DNA of 64,000 nt from UTCFX2 sp002050125. GTDB lineage: Bacteria; Chloroflexota; Anaerolineae; Anaerolineales; UBA4823. Of this stretch, positions 47,336-56,214 are shown piece after piece. The stretch is from NCBI GenBank assembly GCA_027494035.1, contig JAOSJQ010000001.1:1798001-1862000 (forward strand). The letters are read 5' to 3'. The notes under the pieces are model-generated. The model saw only the letters and a list, made by a program, of their open reading frames with translations, had not been told where the DNA came from and made no database searches. Both the position numbers and the translations under genes were made by a program. The first letter of the stretch is position 1; each line of letters opens with the position of its first letter.

Positions 47336-47851
47336 ATGCCGCCGCAACGCAATGAAGTTATCACCTGGGAAGATGTCGATCGTTTGATTGATCATCTGCT
47401 GCCGCAATTCGAGGAAGACTTTGACGCCATGGTGATTATCACCCGCGGCGGGCTGATCCCTGGTGGAATGCTGGCAGAAGCGATGGGGATTACGCATATT
47501 CTCAACGCCGCGGTGGATTTCCCCACTCAGGTCCGGATGGAAAAAGCGAAATTGATGGCTTGGCCGCAGTTCATCCAGTTCCCCGATGACAGCGCCCTGC
47601 GCGGCCGGCGGACGTTAATCGTGGACGATGTGTGGGGTTCGGGCAGGACAATTACCTCGGTGAAGATCCGCGTTGCGGCAGCAGGTAGTTTTCCGAGCAC
47701 CTGTGTGCTGCACTTCAACCCTTACCGCAACTTGTTTGGTTCATCCCGCCCCGATTATTACGCCGCGATCACCGACGCGCACATCATCTACCCCTGGGAA
47801 ATCGACCGCGGTCCCGACCGGGTTCTGCTCTCTGAGCATCCCACGGGTTGA
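47336..47851 (+). CDS. Phosphoribosyltransferase family protein
   Basis: 171 aa. PRPP-binding motif TLIVDDVWGSGRT and the IITRGGLIPGGMLAEA loop identify a type I phosphoribosyltransferase, similar to the xanthine/hypoxanthine PRT group; the base substrate is unknown. The ATG at 47336 with AGGAG upstream is preferred to the frame start at 47288. A bidirectional terminator follows. Confidence 0.88.
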   Translation: MPPQRNEVITWEDVDRLIDHLLPQFEEDFDAMVIITRGGLIPGGMLAEAMGITHILNAAVDFPTQVRMEKAKLMAWPQFIQFPDDSALRGRRTLIVDDVWGSGRTITSVKIRVAAAGSFPSTCVLHFNPYRNLFGSSRPDYYAAITDAHIIYPWEIDRGPDRVLLSEHPTG

Positions 47852-47860
47852 GCAACCAAA

Positions 47861-47893
47861 AATCGCAGGCGCGCTTTCAGCCTGCGATTTTTT
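47861..47893. terminator. Bidirectional intrinsic terminator
   Basis: AATCGCAGG pairs with CCTGCGATT; six T follow on the plus strand and five on the minus strand. It serves the phosphoribosyltransferase gene and the CHAD gene. Confidence 0.9.
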
Positions 47894-47909
47894 CGTCCCA
47901 AGACTGCAT

Positions 47910-49583
47910 TTATAGAACCGAGATCGACTGAGCCAGGTAGCGCCGGAAGGCGCGGTTATCGAAGTGGGTTTCCCAGGTGGAGCTGAACGTTGCCAGCAGG
48001 CGATGGCGCTCCGCATGGCGGGCTGCCATGTAATTGACGACCTCCTCGATGTTTTCCCGCTCCTGAATGGGCAGGCTTTCCTGCTGTTTCTCTGAAGTAT
48101 CGATGAAATCGCGCAATATCTGGGTGGCAACCTGGGCGTCGTTGAGGTCGCCCAGGTGATCCTGAAGCTGCTTGATCGATTCGATCACTTCGAAGGCGCG
48201 CTTGCCCAGCACCTCGCGGAAATATTCGACCGTGTAGCGCAGTTTTTTAAATTCAATGCGCAGCGCGTGCAGCCGTTCGATCGGCGCATCTGGCAGCAAC
48301 GGTCCGTAAGCCCGCACGGCTGCCATGCGCTGATAGATTAAGATCGGCGCAAGCTGACAAACCTGGTTGGCTGCCGGCTCATCCGCCGGCGCGGTTTTTG
48401 CGCCCGCCAAAGGCGTGTTCACAAAAACGTTGAAATTGCGCTTGAAACGGGCGTACTCAGCGCTGTCGAGATATTCCAGCATGTTGGCGCGCGCTGCCAG
48501 GCGCTGCTCACTCCAATGCTTGAGAAGCGGCTCCAGCCCATCATGCCTTTCGTCTGGCAGGCTTTCAATGTATTTCTGGGCTTTTTCCATAAAGACATCC
48601 AGATCGCGCACCGCGCCCAAGGCGCGGCCCGTGGCGCGCAGTCCGTTCAGATGGGGTTTCAGGGCGCGCTTTTCAAAGGCTTGCCCAAAGACCTCGAACG
48701 CGGCGCGCATGCGGCGGGTCGCGACGCGCATGTCATGCAGCGCCTCGATATCCTCACCCAGGCGCGTGCCGGCTTCATGGCGGAGCATCTGGGCGAAATG
48801 GTAACGCATCACTTTGCGCCCCGCTTCGGAGAGCGGCTCGCCGCGCAGGATCCCGGTTTTTTCGGCTGGCTCGGGATAGGGCATCAGCCAGAGCGCGGCT
48901 TCCTGCGGATCGAGCACTTCGATGGGCAGGTAGCCGATTTGAGCCCAAACACCGGCGTCCTGGCGCGCGGCTGCGGCATCGACGGCGGCGGCGGGTCCAT
49001 CCACGATCACCCAGACCCCATCCTGAGCAAGCTCGCTGTTCCGGATGAAGGTTTCACCGCTGCGAGATTCATCCAGGGCTGCGGAAATGCGCAGCAAGGC
49101 GGCTAACGTCAGCGCTTCACGCTGCTGCTGGGGATCAAGTGCGAGGTCGGTGAAATTCTTGCGCTTGAATTTTCCTTGCTGGGTGGCGATGACGGCAGCC
49201 AGCACCTTCTGCGATTCAAGGTCGTCCACATCTCCGACATAAAATTGCACATATTCGAGCGCTGCCAGGTGCGGTTTTTTTGCGGCAGCGAGGCGCGGCG
49301 CCCCGCAGTGCAGGACGGCTATTTGCAGCAGGTCGCAGCTTTCTTCCGGCAAAGCGTGCAGGGGGCGGGTGACTTCAAAGAGCTCGCGGGCGGTTTTCTG
49401 GATGTGTATGGCTCTCCGGCGGTCTTCTTCCGTTAGCTCGCGGATTTTCACCCGCGGCGAGGCTGGATCCGGATTCATCGCATCGTTATCCACTAAATCG
49501 GAAGATAAATGACCTGCAGGCTGTGAAACGCGGGCGGGCTCGTCCTCTGGCGGCTGAGCAGCATCTTCGGGCTTCAAGGTCAT
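47910..49583 (-). CDS. CHAD-domain protein fused to a degenerate Ppx/GppA-like HD domain
   Basis: 557 aa. Residues about 50-290 resemble the C-terminal HD domain of exopolyphosphatase (LLQIAVLHCGAP ... LAALLRISAALDESRSG), but the metal-binding HD is replaced by HC, so hydrolysis there is doubtful. Residues about 250-550 are a CHAD domain (HDMRVATRRMRAAFEVFG, LHALRIEFKKLRYTVEYF, LQDHLGDLNDAQVA) with many conserved His and Arg residues that bind polyphosphate. The ATG at 49583 shares a base with the PPK1 stop (TAATG), so both are coupled. Confidence 0.88.
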   Translation of the reverse strand: MTLKPEDAAQPPEDEPARVSQPAGHLSSDLVDNDAMNPDPASPRVKIRELTEEDRRRAIHIQKTARELFEVTRPLHALPEESCDLLQIAVLHCGAPRLAAAKKPHLAALEYVQFYVGDVDDLESQKVLAAVIATQQGKFKRKNFTDLALDPQQQREALTLAALLRISAALDESRSGETFIRNSELAQDGVWVIVDGPAAAVDAAAARQDAGVWAQIGYLPIEVLDPQEAALWLMPYPEPAEKTGILRGEPLSEAGRKVMRYHFAQMLRHEAGTRLGEDIEALHDMRVATRRMRAAFEVFGQAFEKRALKPHLNGLRATGRALGAVRDLDVFMEKAQKYIESLPDERHDGLEPLLKHWSEQRLAARANMLEYLDSAEYARFKRNFNVFVNTPLAGAKTAPADEPAANQVCQLAPILIYQRMAAVRAYGPLLPDAPIERLHALRIEFKKLRYTVEYFREVLGKRAFEVIESIKQLQDHLGDLNDAQVATQILRDFIDTSEKQQESLPIQERENIEEVVNYMAARHAERHRLLATFSSTWETHFDNRAFRRYLAQSISVL

Positions 49584-51742
49584 TATATTTTTCTCCGTTG
49601 GTGAAGCTGAATCATCCAATCCTGGACATCCAAAGGCGCTTCTTCGGGACCCGGTTGCAGCATGTGGTAGACGCCGTCCGTGTCTAAGATGCGCGCCTTT
49701 TCATTCGCGTGTAGATATAAATCTAATACATCGTTGCGCAGGTAGTGAATGATGCGCTTATCGTGGACCGGGAAAAGCACCTCGACGCGCCAGTTGATGT
49801 TGCGCGGCATCAGGTCGGCGCTGCCCAGATAAATTTGCTCGTTGTTACCGTTGCAGAAATAATAGATACGGCTGTGCTCCAGGAAGCGACCCACCACGCT
49901 CACCACGCGGATGTTCTCGCTGACGCCTGGAATGCTAGGGCGCAGGCAGCAGATGCCGCGCACAATCAGGTCTACTTTGACGCCAGCTTGAGATGCAGCA
50001 TAGAGTTTGCGGATCATGCGCGGATCGACCAGGGCGTTCATTTTGAAGATCAGGTGACCTTCCTTGCCGCGTTTCGCATGCTCGATCTCGCGGTCGATCA
50101 GGCGCTCCATGCCAGAGCGCAGGTTGACGGGCGCCACCAGGAGCTGCCGATAGTCGCGCTTGGTGGAATAGCCGGTCAGGTAGTTGAACAAATCGGTTGC
50201 GTCGGCGCCAAGTTCTTCGTCGCAGGTGAACATTCCGATGTCTTCATAGAGCAGGGCGGTGATGGCGTTGTAGTTCCCGGTTGCCAGGTGCAAGTAGCGC
50301 CGGATATGATCGGCTTCCTTGCGCACGACCAAGGCGATTTTGGAGTGAGTCTTGAGACCAAGCAGACCGTAAATTACGTGTACGCCTTCTTTTTCCAGCG
50401 TCTTAGCCCAGGAGATATTGCTTTCCTCGTCGAAGCGGGCTTTCAGCTCGACCAGCACGGCGACTTCTTTGCCGTTCTGGCGAGCTTCGAGCAGCGATTG
50501 CACGATGGGCGAATTGCGCCCAACCCGATACAGCGTTTGCTTAATTGCCAGCACATCTGGGTCGTACGCAGCCTGCTGCAAGAAATCCACCACCGGCTTG
50601 AATGAGTCGTAGGGGTGGTGGACCAAAATATCTCCGCTGCGAATGGCGGTAAAGATGCTCGCGTCGCGATAGTCGATCTTGAGCGGTTCGGGGATCGTAG
50701 GACGAAAGGGGATATCTTTCAGGTCCGGGCGTTCGATCTTGTAGACGCTCATCAGGTCGCTGAGCCCGAGTGGAAAGTTGGGGGTGTAAACGTCGCGTGG
50801 ATCAACTTCCAGGTTTTCGATCAAAATCTCCCTTAGGCGGGCGGGCATTTCTTCATGGATAGAAAGGCGCGTCACCGAACCGAACTGGCGCAGGCGCACG
50901 CTCTGCTCCATGGTTTCCAGCAAGTCCGCGGCTTCCAGTTCCTGGATCACCATATCGGCGTCGCGTGTGACCCGAAAAGGATGGACGGAGACGATCTCCA
51001 TTCCGGGGAACAGTTTATCCAGGTTGGCGGCGGTAACCTGCTCCAACCACACAAAGTAATGGCTTTGGGGAGGTGTGCCGTCTTTACGAGTGCCCCCTGA
51101 GGAGGGCTTAAGCGGCACCAGGCGCGGCAGCTTATTGGTTGGAACCTTGATGCGGGCAAAGCGCTCGAGGCCGTTCTGATCGAGCAGCGCCACAGCCAGG
51201 TTGAGACTCAAATTCGAGATGTGCGGGAACGGATGACCGGGATCCACCGCCAGGGGCGTGACCACTTTAGAGACAATCTCTTCGAAGTAGTTGTCGGCAG
51301 ATTCGCGCTGGCGCGGGGTCAGGTTGTCGTAATCGAGGATTTGTATGCCAGCCTTGCTCAACAGAGGCTGAAGTTCTTCACGGAAGAGCTGCCGTCCCTG
51401 CGCCATCAACGCGGCAGCCACTTTGCGTATCTCGGCGAGCGCTACCGAAGGCGGGGTGCCGTCTGCGGGCAGGTCGATCACGCCAGCCGCAATCTGTTTC
51501 TTGAGCCCCACCACCCGGACCATAAAAAACTCATCCAGGTTAGAGCCCACGATTGACAGGAATTTCACCCGCTCCAGCAGCGGGTTGCGCGGGTCCTGCG
51601 CTTCTTCCAGCACCCGGCGATGAAATTCAAGCAGGCTCAGTTCCCGGTTGAAATACAGTTTTGGATCATGCAGGTCGATTTGCTCGTCTTCAGCATGTTC
51701 GTCATCGGCGAGAACGTCTGTTGGGCGGTAAATGTCCGTCAT
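49583..51742 (-). CDS. ppk1: Polyphosphate kinase 1
   Basis: 719 aa, reversible polyphosphate synthesis from ATP. N-terminal ELSLLEFHRRVLEEAQD, head domain, and two PLD-like catalytic domains with HHPYDSF, KQTLYRVGRNSPIV and GLKTHSKIALV, whose His is the phosphorylated residue, plus TGYSTKRDY. Normal length. It is the third gene of a cluster with two PPK2 genes and CHAD. Confidence 0.97.
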   Translation of the reverse strand: MTDIYRPTDVLADDEHAEDEQIDLHDPKLYFNRELSLLEFHRRVLEEAQDPRNPLLERVKFLSIVGSNLDEFFMVRVVGLKKQIAAGVIDLPADGTPPSVALAEIRKVAAALMAQGRQLFREELQPLLSKAGIQILDYDNLTPRQRESADNYFEEIVSKVVTPLAVDPGHPFPHISNLSLNLAVALLDQNGLERFARIKVPTNKLPRLVPLKPSSGGTRKDGTPPQSHYFVWLEQVTAANLDKLFPGMEIVSVHPFRVTRDADMVIQELEAADLLETMEQSVRLRQFGSVTRLSIHEEMPARLREILIENLEVDPRDVYTPNFPLGLSDLMSVYKIERPDLKDIPFRPTIPEPLKIDYRDASIFTAIRSGDILVHHPYDSFKPVVDFLQQAAYDPDVLAIKQTLYRVGRNSPIVQSLLEARQNGKEVAVLVELKARFDEESNISWAKTLEKEGVHVIYGLLGLKTHSKIALVVRKEADHIRRYLHLATGNYNAITALLYEDIGMFTCDEELGADATDLFNYLTGYSTKRDYRQLLVAPVNLRSGMERLIDREIEHAKRGKEGHLIFKMNALVDPRMIRKLYAASQAGVKVDLIVRGICCLRPSIPGVSENIRVVSVVGRFLEHSRIYYFCNGNNEQIYLGSADLMPRNINWRVEVLFPVHDKRIIHYLRNDVLDLYLHANEKARILDTDGVYHMLQPGPEEAPLDVQDWMIQLHQRRKI

Positions 51743-51775
51743 TTCTGCTCCGGTATCGCGCAGGCGCGAATTGTC

Positions 51776-52537
51776 TCAAGCTTTCTTCTTTTTCTTGGTC
51801 TCTTTATCGTAATCAACGGCGTAAGGGTCATAATTCAGTTCCTGGCTGAGCTTCTCGACCAGGGTGCGCAGAATTTTAATGCGCGCGTAGAGTTTTGAGT
51901 TGCCTTCGACGATCGTCCAGGGGGCGGAGATGGTGCTGGTCTTGACCAGCATATCGTTCACGGCTTCTTCATACTGATCCCATTTGTCGCGGTTGCGCCA
52001 GTCTTCATCGGTGAGCTTCCAGGAGCGCAGCTTGTCGTTGGCGCGCGATTCGAAGCGGCGCAACTGTTCTTCCCGATCGATATGCAGCCAGAACTTGAAC
52101 AGGACCGTCCCAAAATCGACCAACTGCCGCTCGAAGTAATTGATCTCGCGGTAGGCGCGCTTCCACTCCGTTTCACTGGCAAAACCCTCGACTCGCTCGA
52201 CCATCGCGCGGCCATACCAACTACGGTCGAAGATGGCGATCTGTCCAGCCTCGGGCAGGCGCGTCCAGAAGCGCCACAGGTAGTGGTGGGTGGCTTCGTC
52301 GCCTTTTGGCGCGGCGGTGGTTAGCACCATAAAACCGCGTGGGTCCAGCTTTTCGGTGATCCGGCGGATGGCGCCGCCTTTGCCAGCCGCGTCCCAGCCT
52401 TCAAACAGGATGATGACGGGTTTCTGCTGAACGTAGACCTGGTAGGCAAGCCGAAACAGCGCCACCTGATGATAGATGAGCAGCCGGTCGTATTCCTCCT
52501 GGCTGAGCGTGAGTGATAGATCGATCGTATTGAGCAT
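51776..52537 (-). CDS. ppk2: Polyphosphate kinase 2 family protein (first copy)
   Basis: 253 aa single-domain PPK2, transferring phosphate from polyphosphate to nucleotides. Walker A FEGWDAAGKGGAIRRI, lid region DRSWYGRAMVERVEGFAS and W-I-E-N-like VEGNSKLYARIKIL are present, ending in a Lys-rich tail. The direction (AMP, ADP or GDP) cannot be assigned from sequence alone. It lies 33 nt before ppk1. Confidence 0.94.
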   Translation of the reverse strand: MLNTIDLSLTLSQEEYDRLLIYHQVALFRLAYQVYVQQKPVIILFEGWDAAGKGGAIRRITEKLDPRGFMVLTTAAPKGDEATHHYLWRFWTRLPEAGQIAIFDRSWYGRAMVERVEGFASETEWKRAYREINYFERQLVDFGTVLFKFWLHIDREEQLRRFESRANDKLRSWKLTDEDWRNRDKWDQYEEAVNDMLVKTSTISAPWTIVEGNSKLYARIKILRTLVEKLSQELNYDPYAVDYDKETKKKKKA

Positions 52538-52541
52538 GGTT

Positions 52542-53399
52542 CTATTGCCCGCGTCCCCCTTCCGTGTTTAGTTTTTCTCGGGACAGCACCTCGAACACAT
52601 CCTCTTCATCGAGTTCGGAAGATTCGTCCGCATCAGGCGCCCCGTCTGCTTCGGAATCGAACTCCAATGCATCTGGCAGCGCAAGAGGCTGCCAACCCAT
52701 GCGTTCTTCGAGGCTGTTAATGATCGTGCGGTAGATCTTTATCCAGGTGAAGCGCCGGTCCGTCGCCTCGACGATCGTCCAGGGCGCCCATTCCGCTTCA
52801 GTGCGTTCGAAGGCTTCCTCATAGGCGATGAACCAATCTTCATAGCGGCGGTGATGTTCCCAGTCCTCAGGGGTGACGTGCCAGGCTTGCAGCGGATCTT
52901 TGGCAAGTTTATTGAAACGCCGCTTCTGCTCCTGTTTATCGATGTGCAGGAAGAATTTGACGATCAGATGACCGTCGTCGGCGAGGGTTCGCTCAAAATC
53001 GACGATGTCGCGGTAGCCCCGGCGCCAGTCGCTTTCGGGGACGAGTTTCTCCACCCGTTCGACCAGCACGCGGCCGTACCAGGAACGATCAAAGATAGCC
53101 CATTCGCCGCGGGCGGGCAATTTCAGCCAGAAGCGCCACAGCCAGGGGCGTTTCTTTTCATAGGTGCGGGCGGCGCGGATTGGATAGAGTTTGTAACCGC
53201 GCGGGTCGAGCGGGCTGGTGAGTTTTTGGATCGAGGTGCCCTTGCCCGCTGCGTCCCAGCCCTCGAACAGAATCACCACCGGGATCTTTTCATCCCAGGA
53301 GGCTTTCTGCAAGCTGTACAGGCGTTCGGTCAGGATGGGCGCCATGTGTTTGTAGGCTTTCTTGCTGATTTTTTGATCCAGGTTCAGCTTTTCCAGCAT
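52542..53399 (-). CDS. ppk2: Polyphosphate kinase 2 family protein (second copy)
   Basis: 285 aa. Walker A FEGWDAAGKGTSIQKL, DRSWYGRVLVERVEKLV and FFLHIDKQEQKRRF match PPK2. An acidic C-terminal tail (DADESSELDEEDVFEV) distinguishes it from the Lys-tailed first copy, 4 nt downstream; opposite charges could favour pairing, but this is speculation. The ATG at 53399 follows AAAGGAA; the longer frame to 53876 overlaps the divergent regulator and is not coding. Confidence 0.93.
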   Translation of the reverse strand: MLEKLNLDQKISKKAYKHMAPILTERLYSLQKASWDEKIPVVILFEGWDAAGKGTSIQKLTSPLDPRGYKLYPIRAARTYEKKRPWLWRFWLKLPARGEWAIFDRSWYGRVLVERVEKLVPESDWRRGYRDIVDFERTLADDGHLIVKFFLHIDKQEQKRRFNKLAKDPLQAWHVTPEDWEHHRRYEDWFIAYEEAFERTEAEWAPWTIVEATDRRFTWIKIYRTIINSLEERMGWQPLALPDALEFDSEADGAPDADESSELDEEDVFEVLSREKLNTEGGRGQ

Positions 53400-53471
53400 G
53401 GCGGGTGTTCCTTTCTCGAATCCGAGAGGAAAGAGATGAAATCTGATCCTCTTTGCCAAATGAACTTTTAT

Positions 53472-53477
53472 TATAAT
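53472..53477 (+). promoter_or_regulatory. -10 hexamer of leaderless CRP-family gene
   Basis: TATAAT ends 6 nt before the ATG at 53484. Confidence 0.6.
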
Positions 53478-53483
53478 ATGGTT

Positions 53484-54173
53484 ATGCAAAAGATCGCGGC
53501 GAGTCGGGCAGAGAAGCTGGCGGTGCTCAGGGGGGATCCTTATTTTTCTAACTTGGATGAGGGAGTGTTGGGCGATCTGGCGCAGAGGACAACGCTGCGC
53601 CGGTATCAACCGGATGAAATCGTGTGCTGGCAGGGCGAAGTCTGCGAGGGGCTGTTCATCCTCCAGCAGGGATCGGTCAAGCTGTTTAAGCTCTCCCCCA
53701 AAGGGCGCGAGTTGATCATCCGGGTGCTGCAGGCTGGCGCGACTTTTAACGAGGTGCCGGTCTTCGATCATGGGCAGAACCCGATCAACGTGGCGGCGCT
53801 GGAGGAATGTCAGATCTGGCTGGTTGAGGCGCAGATCATCCGACGCTGCATGGAAGAGAACCCCCAGATGGCGCAAGCCGTGATCCAGAACCTGACCGAG
53901 AACTTGCGCACGCTGGTCGGGATCGTGGAAGAGTTGTCGTTCTATCAGGTCACCAACCGGCTGGCGCGCTTGATCGGGCGCATGACGCCAGAGCAGCTCG
54001 AAGAGCGCATCACCCAGGACCAGTTAGCAGCGCGCCTCGGGACGGTGCGCGAGGTGGCGGCGCGCAGCCTGCGCGAGTTGGAGCGCAGCGGGGCAATCCG
54101 GGTGGCGCAGCGCAGGATCCAGGTGGTGGACACGGCGATCCTGGACGAATGGGCGGAAACCGCGGATCTCTGA
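53484..54173 (+). CDS. CRP/FNR-family transcriptional regulator
   Basis: 229 aa. A cNMP-like sensor domain (YQPDEIVCWQGEVCEGLFILQQGSVKLF) is followed by a dimer helix and a winged HTH (TQDQLAARLGTVREVAARSLRELERSGAI). The recognition helix carries R-E-x3-R as in E. coli CRP, which reads TGTGA, rather than the E-x2-S-R of FNR. No N-terminal cysteine cluster, so not an FNR-type oxygen sensor. It lies just downstream of convergent nrfHA, whose promoter has a matching TGTGA-N6-TCACA site, so it is the likely activator. Sensed ligand unknown. Confidence 0.9.
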   Translation: MQKIAASRAEKLAVLRGDPYFSNLDEGVLGDLAQRTTLRRYQPDEIVCWQGEVCEGLFILQQGSVKLFKLSPKGRELIIRVLQAGATFNEVPVFDHGQNPINVAALEECQIWLVEAQIIRRCMEENPQMAQAVIQNLTENLRTLVGIVEELSFYQVTNRLARLIGRMTPEQLEERITQDQLAARLGTVREVAARSLRELERSGAIRVAQRRIQVVDTAILDEWAETADL

Positions 54174-54236
54174 GAAACCCTGCAGTTCGCGTCGCTGACG
54201 CCCAGTTCACGGGCAAAGGTTTGGCGTAAAAGTAAA

Positions 54237-54265
54237 AACTCCCTGACCGGACGGTTCAGGGAGTT
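54237..54265. terminator. Terminator between the CRP-family gene and nrfA
   Basis: AACTCCCTGA pairs with TCAGGGAGTT across a 9-nt loop. On the minus strand it is followed by TTTTACTTTTAC, a good tail for nrfA; the plus-strand tail is weak. Confidence 0.75.
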
Positions 54266-54285
54266 TCCTGAACGAGGTATAACCG

Positions 54286-55605
54286 CTAAGGGGTTTTGGC
54301 TAAAATGCTCGTATCTCCGGCAGCTTGCACTGCCAAAAGTTGTGCCTGACGCGCCAGGTCGGTCGATTTGCCCAGGATGCGCAGCGCCTCTTGCGGGTTG
54401 TGGAAGCCCATGCTGTTTTCGGCTGCGATGAAGTCCCACATCATCTGAGCTTGGCGATGGAGCGTGCGGGCTTCGTCGAGTTTGGCTTCATCAACGCCGG
54501 GCATGGCAGCCGCGGCTTTGAGGGCGTTGATGGCATCGATCAGGGCGTCCTCAGCCGCCAGCATGCGCTCGTTGACCTGAGCCTGGATCGTGGCGACCCG
54601 CCCGACCACAAGCGGCACATCGGTATGACACTGCCCGCAAGCTGCATCGGGGGCGAGCAGCGGGCTGTGGACGTTGTGGCTCGAGAACTTGGCTGCGCCG
54701 TCGCGCGTATAGGGCATATGGCAGTCGGCGCAGGCGACGCCAGCCTTGTAGTGCGTGCTGTCGGCGGTGAAGAGTTCGTACTCGGGGTGCTGGGCTTTGA
54801 GCATCGGCGTGCCGGTCCCGGGATATTCCCAATCTTTAAACCCCGATTCTTCATAGTAGTCAACGATCTCCTCGATCTTGGTGCCTTTTTCCCATGGGTA
54901 TGTCAGGTATTTGCCTTCCCCGGCGAAATAGTATTCCACGTGACAGTTGGCGCATACCACGGTGCGCATTTCCTGGCGGGTGAACGTGCGCCAGTCCTTG
55001 CCCCGAGCCTGAAGAGCCTCCTCTAAAGCCGGGTTGGTGACCACCAGATTCATTGTGTTAGCCTCATGGCAGTTGGCGCAGCCGATTGGCTGCTCGATCA
55101 GCTTTCCTAACTCACTGAAGGGAGTGCTGTCGAATTTCGCCATACCCATCTCTGACCACAGCTTTGGATTGTTAGAAGACTTACAGGAATAGCAGGTGCC
55201 GGCGGTGGTTTCGTTGACGCGCTTGGTTGCGCGTACGTCGATCAGAGCGTTCATATGACCGCGCTCTTCGTTGTAATCTATGCTGAAAGGATAGCCGGCA
55301 AACAAGGTAACCAGACGTGGATCTGCTTCGAGCTTCGAGATCGGGGCAGAGCCTCCGAATGTGGTCGGGCTGTTGTTATCCTTGGTCTTGAGCAGCGTTG
55401 AGAACTGGTTGGGGAAGTTAATGCCCCAGTTTTGCGAATCGGGGTCGAGCGGCTCGATCTCGCGGATGGGGGCAACCCCGCGCTCGGGCTGGGGCTGGTT
55501 CTTAAGGAAGAGCAATATTCCAATCAGCGCGGCAGCCAGGATCACGATGATGCCTGCCAGGATCCAGATCGTGAAAGATGGGCGTTTTCTTGCCTCAACA
55601 GTCAT
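54286..55605 (-). CDS. nrfA: Ammonia-forming cytochrome c nitrite reductase, catalytic subunit
   Basis: Periplasmic-side pentahaem enzyme reducing nitrite to ammonium with six electrons; 439 aa. An N-terminal helix anchors or exports it. Haem motifs in order: CYSCK (residues 138-142, the active-site haem with Lys ligand), CANCH, CANCH, CADCH and CGQCH. KAQHPEYE supplies the conserved Gln/His of the active site. It overlaps nrfH by ATGA. Confidence 0.96.
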   Translation of the reverse strand: MTVEARKRPSFTIWILAGIIVILAAALIGILLFLKNQPQPERGVAPIREIEPLDPDSQNWGINFPNQFSTLLKTKDNNSPTTFGGSAPISKLEADPRLVTLFAGYPFSIDYNEERGHMNALIDVRATKRVNETTAGTCYSCKSSNNPKLWSEMGMAKFDSTPFSELGKLIEQPIGCANCHEANTMNLVVTNPALEEALQARGKDWRTFTRQEMRTVVCANCHVEYYFAGEGKYLTYPWEKGTKIEEIVDYYEESGFKDWEYPGTGTPMLKAQHPEYELFTADSTHYKAGVACADCHMPYTRDGAAKFSSHNVHSPLLAPDAACGQCHTDVPLVVGRVATIQAQVNERMLAAEDALIDAINALKAAAAMPGVDEAKLDEARTLHRQAQMMWDFIAAENSMGFHNPQEALRILGKSTDLARQAQLLAVQAAGDTSILAKTP

Positions 55606-56090
55606 TGGTTTTCCTCCGTGTGCTTATAGGGAAGGATCGAAATGCCGCGCTCGCCGTGGGCGGAGGCGCGGTGGCAGTCGAAACAGTAGCGTTCTTTTTC
55701 CCCTGCAACGTAGCCTATGTCCCAATCTAGGTTGTCAATTGTGGCAGCGTGGCAGCGGGTGCAGTTTTTCTGAACGGTGCGGCGCGAGGTTTCTTTAGCC
55801 CGAATAGCGGGCGGAATGTCTCCCAGGATGAAGGCGGAGACATGGTGGTAGCCGGATTGGGCTTTGACCAGGTACTTTGGGATCAGCGCGTGTGGGGTGT
55901 GGCAGTCGTTGCAGGTTGCCCATTCGCTGTGACCACTGTGGTACCAGCCCTCGTAGGCGTAGTCCATTACATGACAGTTGTTGCAGGTCGAGGGGTTATC
56001 GCCCAGGTAAGCGGTGAAATCTGTAGCGTAGAGCCCCACAACCGCAGCCGCCAAGACCGCAACCACTCCGATCAGCAGCGCAAATTTCAT
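55602..56090 (-). CDS. nrfH: Cytochrome c nitrite reductase small subunit (quinol dehydrogenase)
   Basis: 162 aa NapC/NirT-type tetrahaem protein that passes electrons from menaquinol to NrfA. N-terminal membrane helix (LIGVVAVLAAAVVGLYA) and four haem motifs: CNNCH with the following M (CNNCHVM), CNDCH, CTRCH and CFDCH. AGGAGAG precedes the ATG. It is transcribed with nrfA from a promoter carrying a CRP-type site. Confidence 0.96.
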   Translation of the reverse strand: MKFALLIGVVAVLAAAVVGLYATDFTAYLGDNPSTCNNCHVMDYAYEGWYHSGHSEWATCNDCHTPHALIPKYLVKAQSGYHHVSAFILGDIPPAIRAKETSRRTVQKNCTRCHAATIDNLDWDIGYVAGEKERYCFDCHRASAHGERGISILPYKHTEENQ

Positions 56091-56139
56091 GACATCTCTC
56101 CTGGCGTTTTGAATATCATATTAGACCGCCGTGAGAGCT

Positions 56140-56182
56140 ATTCTACGTGGTTCGCGAAGGTTAATCTGTGACTTTTATCACA
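56140..56182 (-). promoter_or_regulatory. Class II CRP-type promoter of nrfHA
   Basis: A perfect palindrome TGTGA-N6-TCACA spans 56167-56182. The -10 TAGAAT lies at 56145-56140, so the start is predicted at 56133 and the site centre at -41.5, the classical class II activator position. There is no -35 hexamer, as expected for an activator-dependent promoter. Confidence 0.8.
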
Positions 56183-56214
56183 AGTGATCCAGCGACTTCG
56201 ATCTCCTTTGTCTG

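Noticed and set aside
52851..53483. N-terminal extension of the CRP-like ORF
   Set aside because: It is antisense to PPK2; homology and the leaderless promoter both place the start at 53484.
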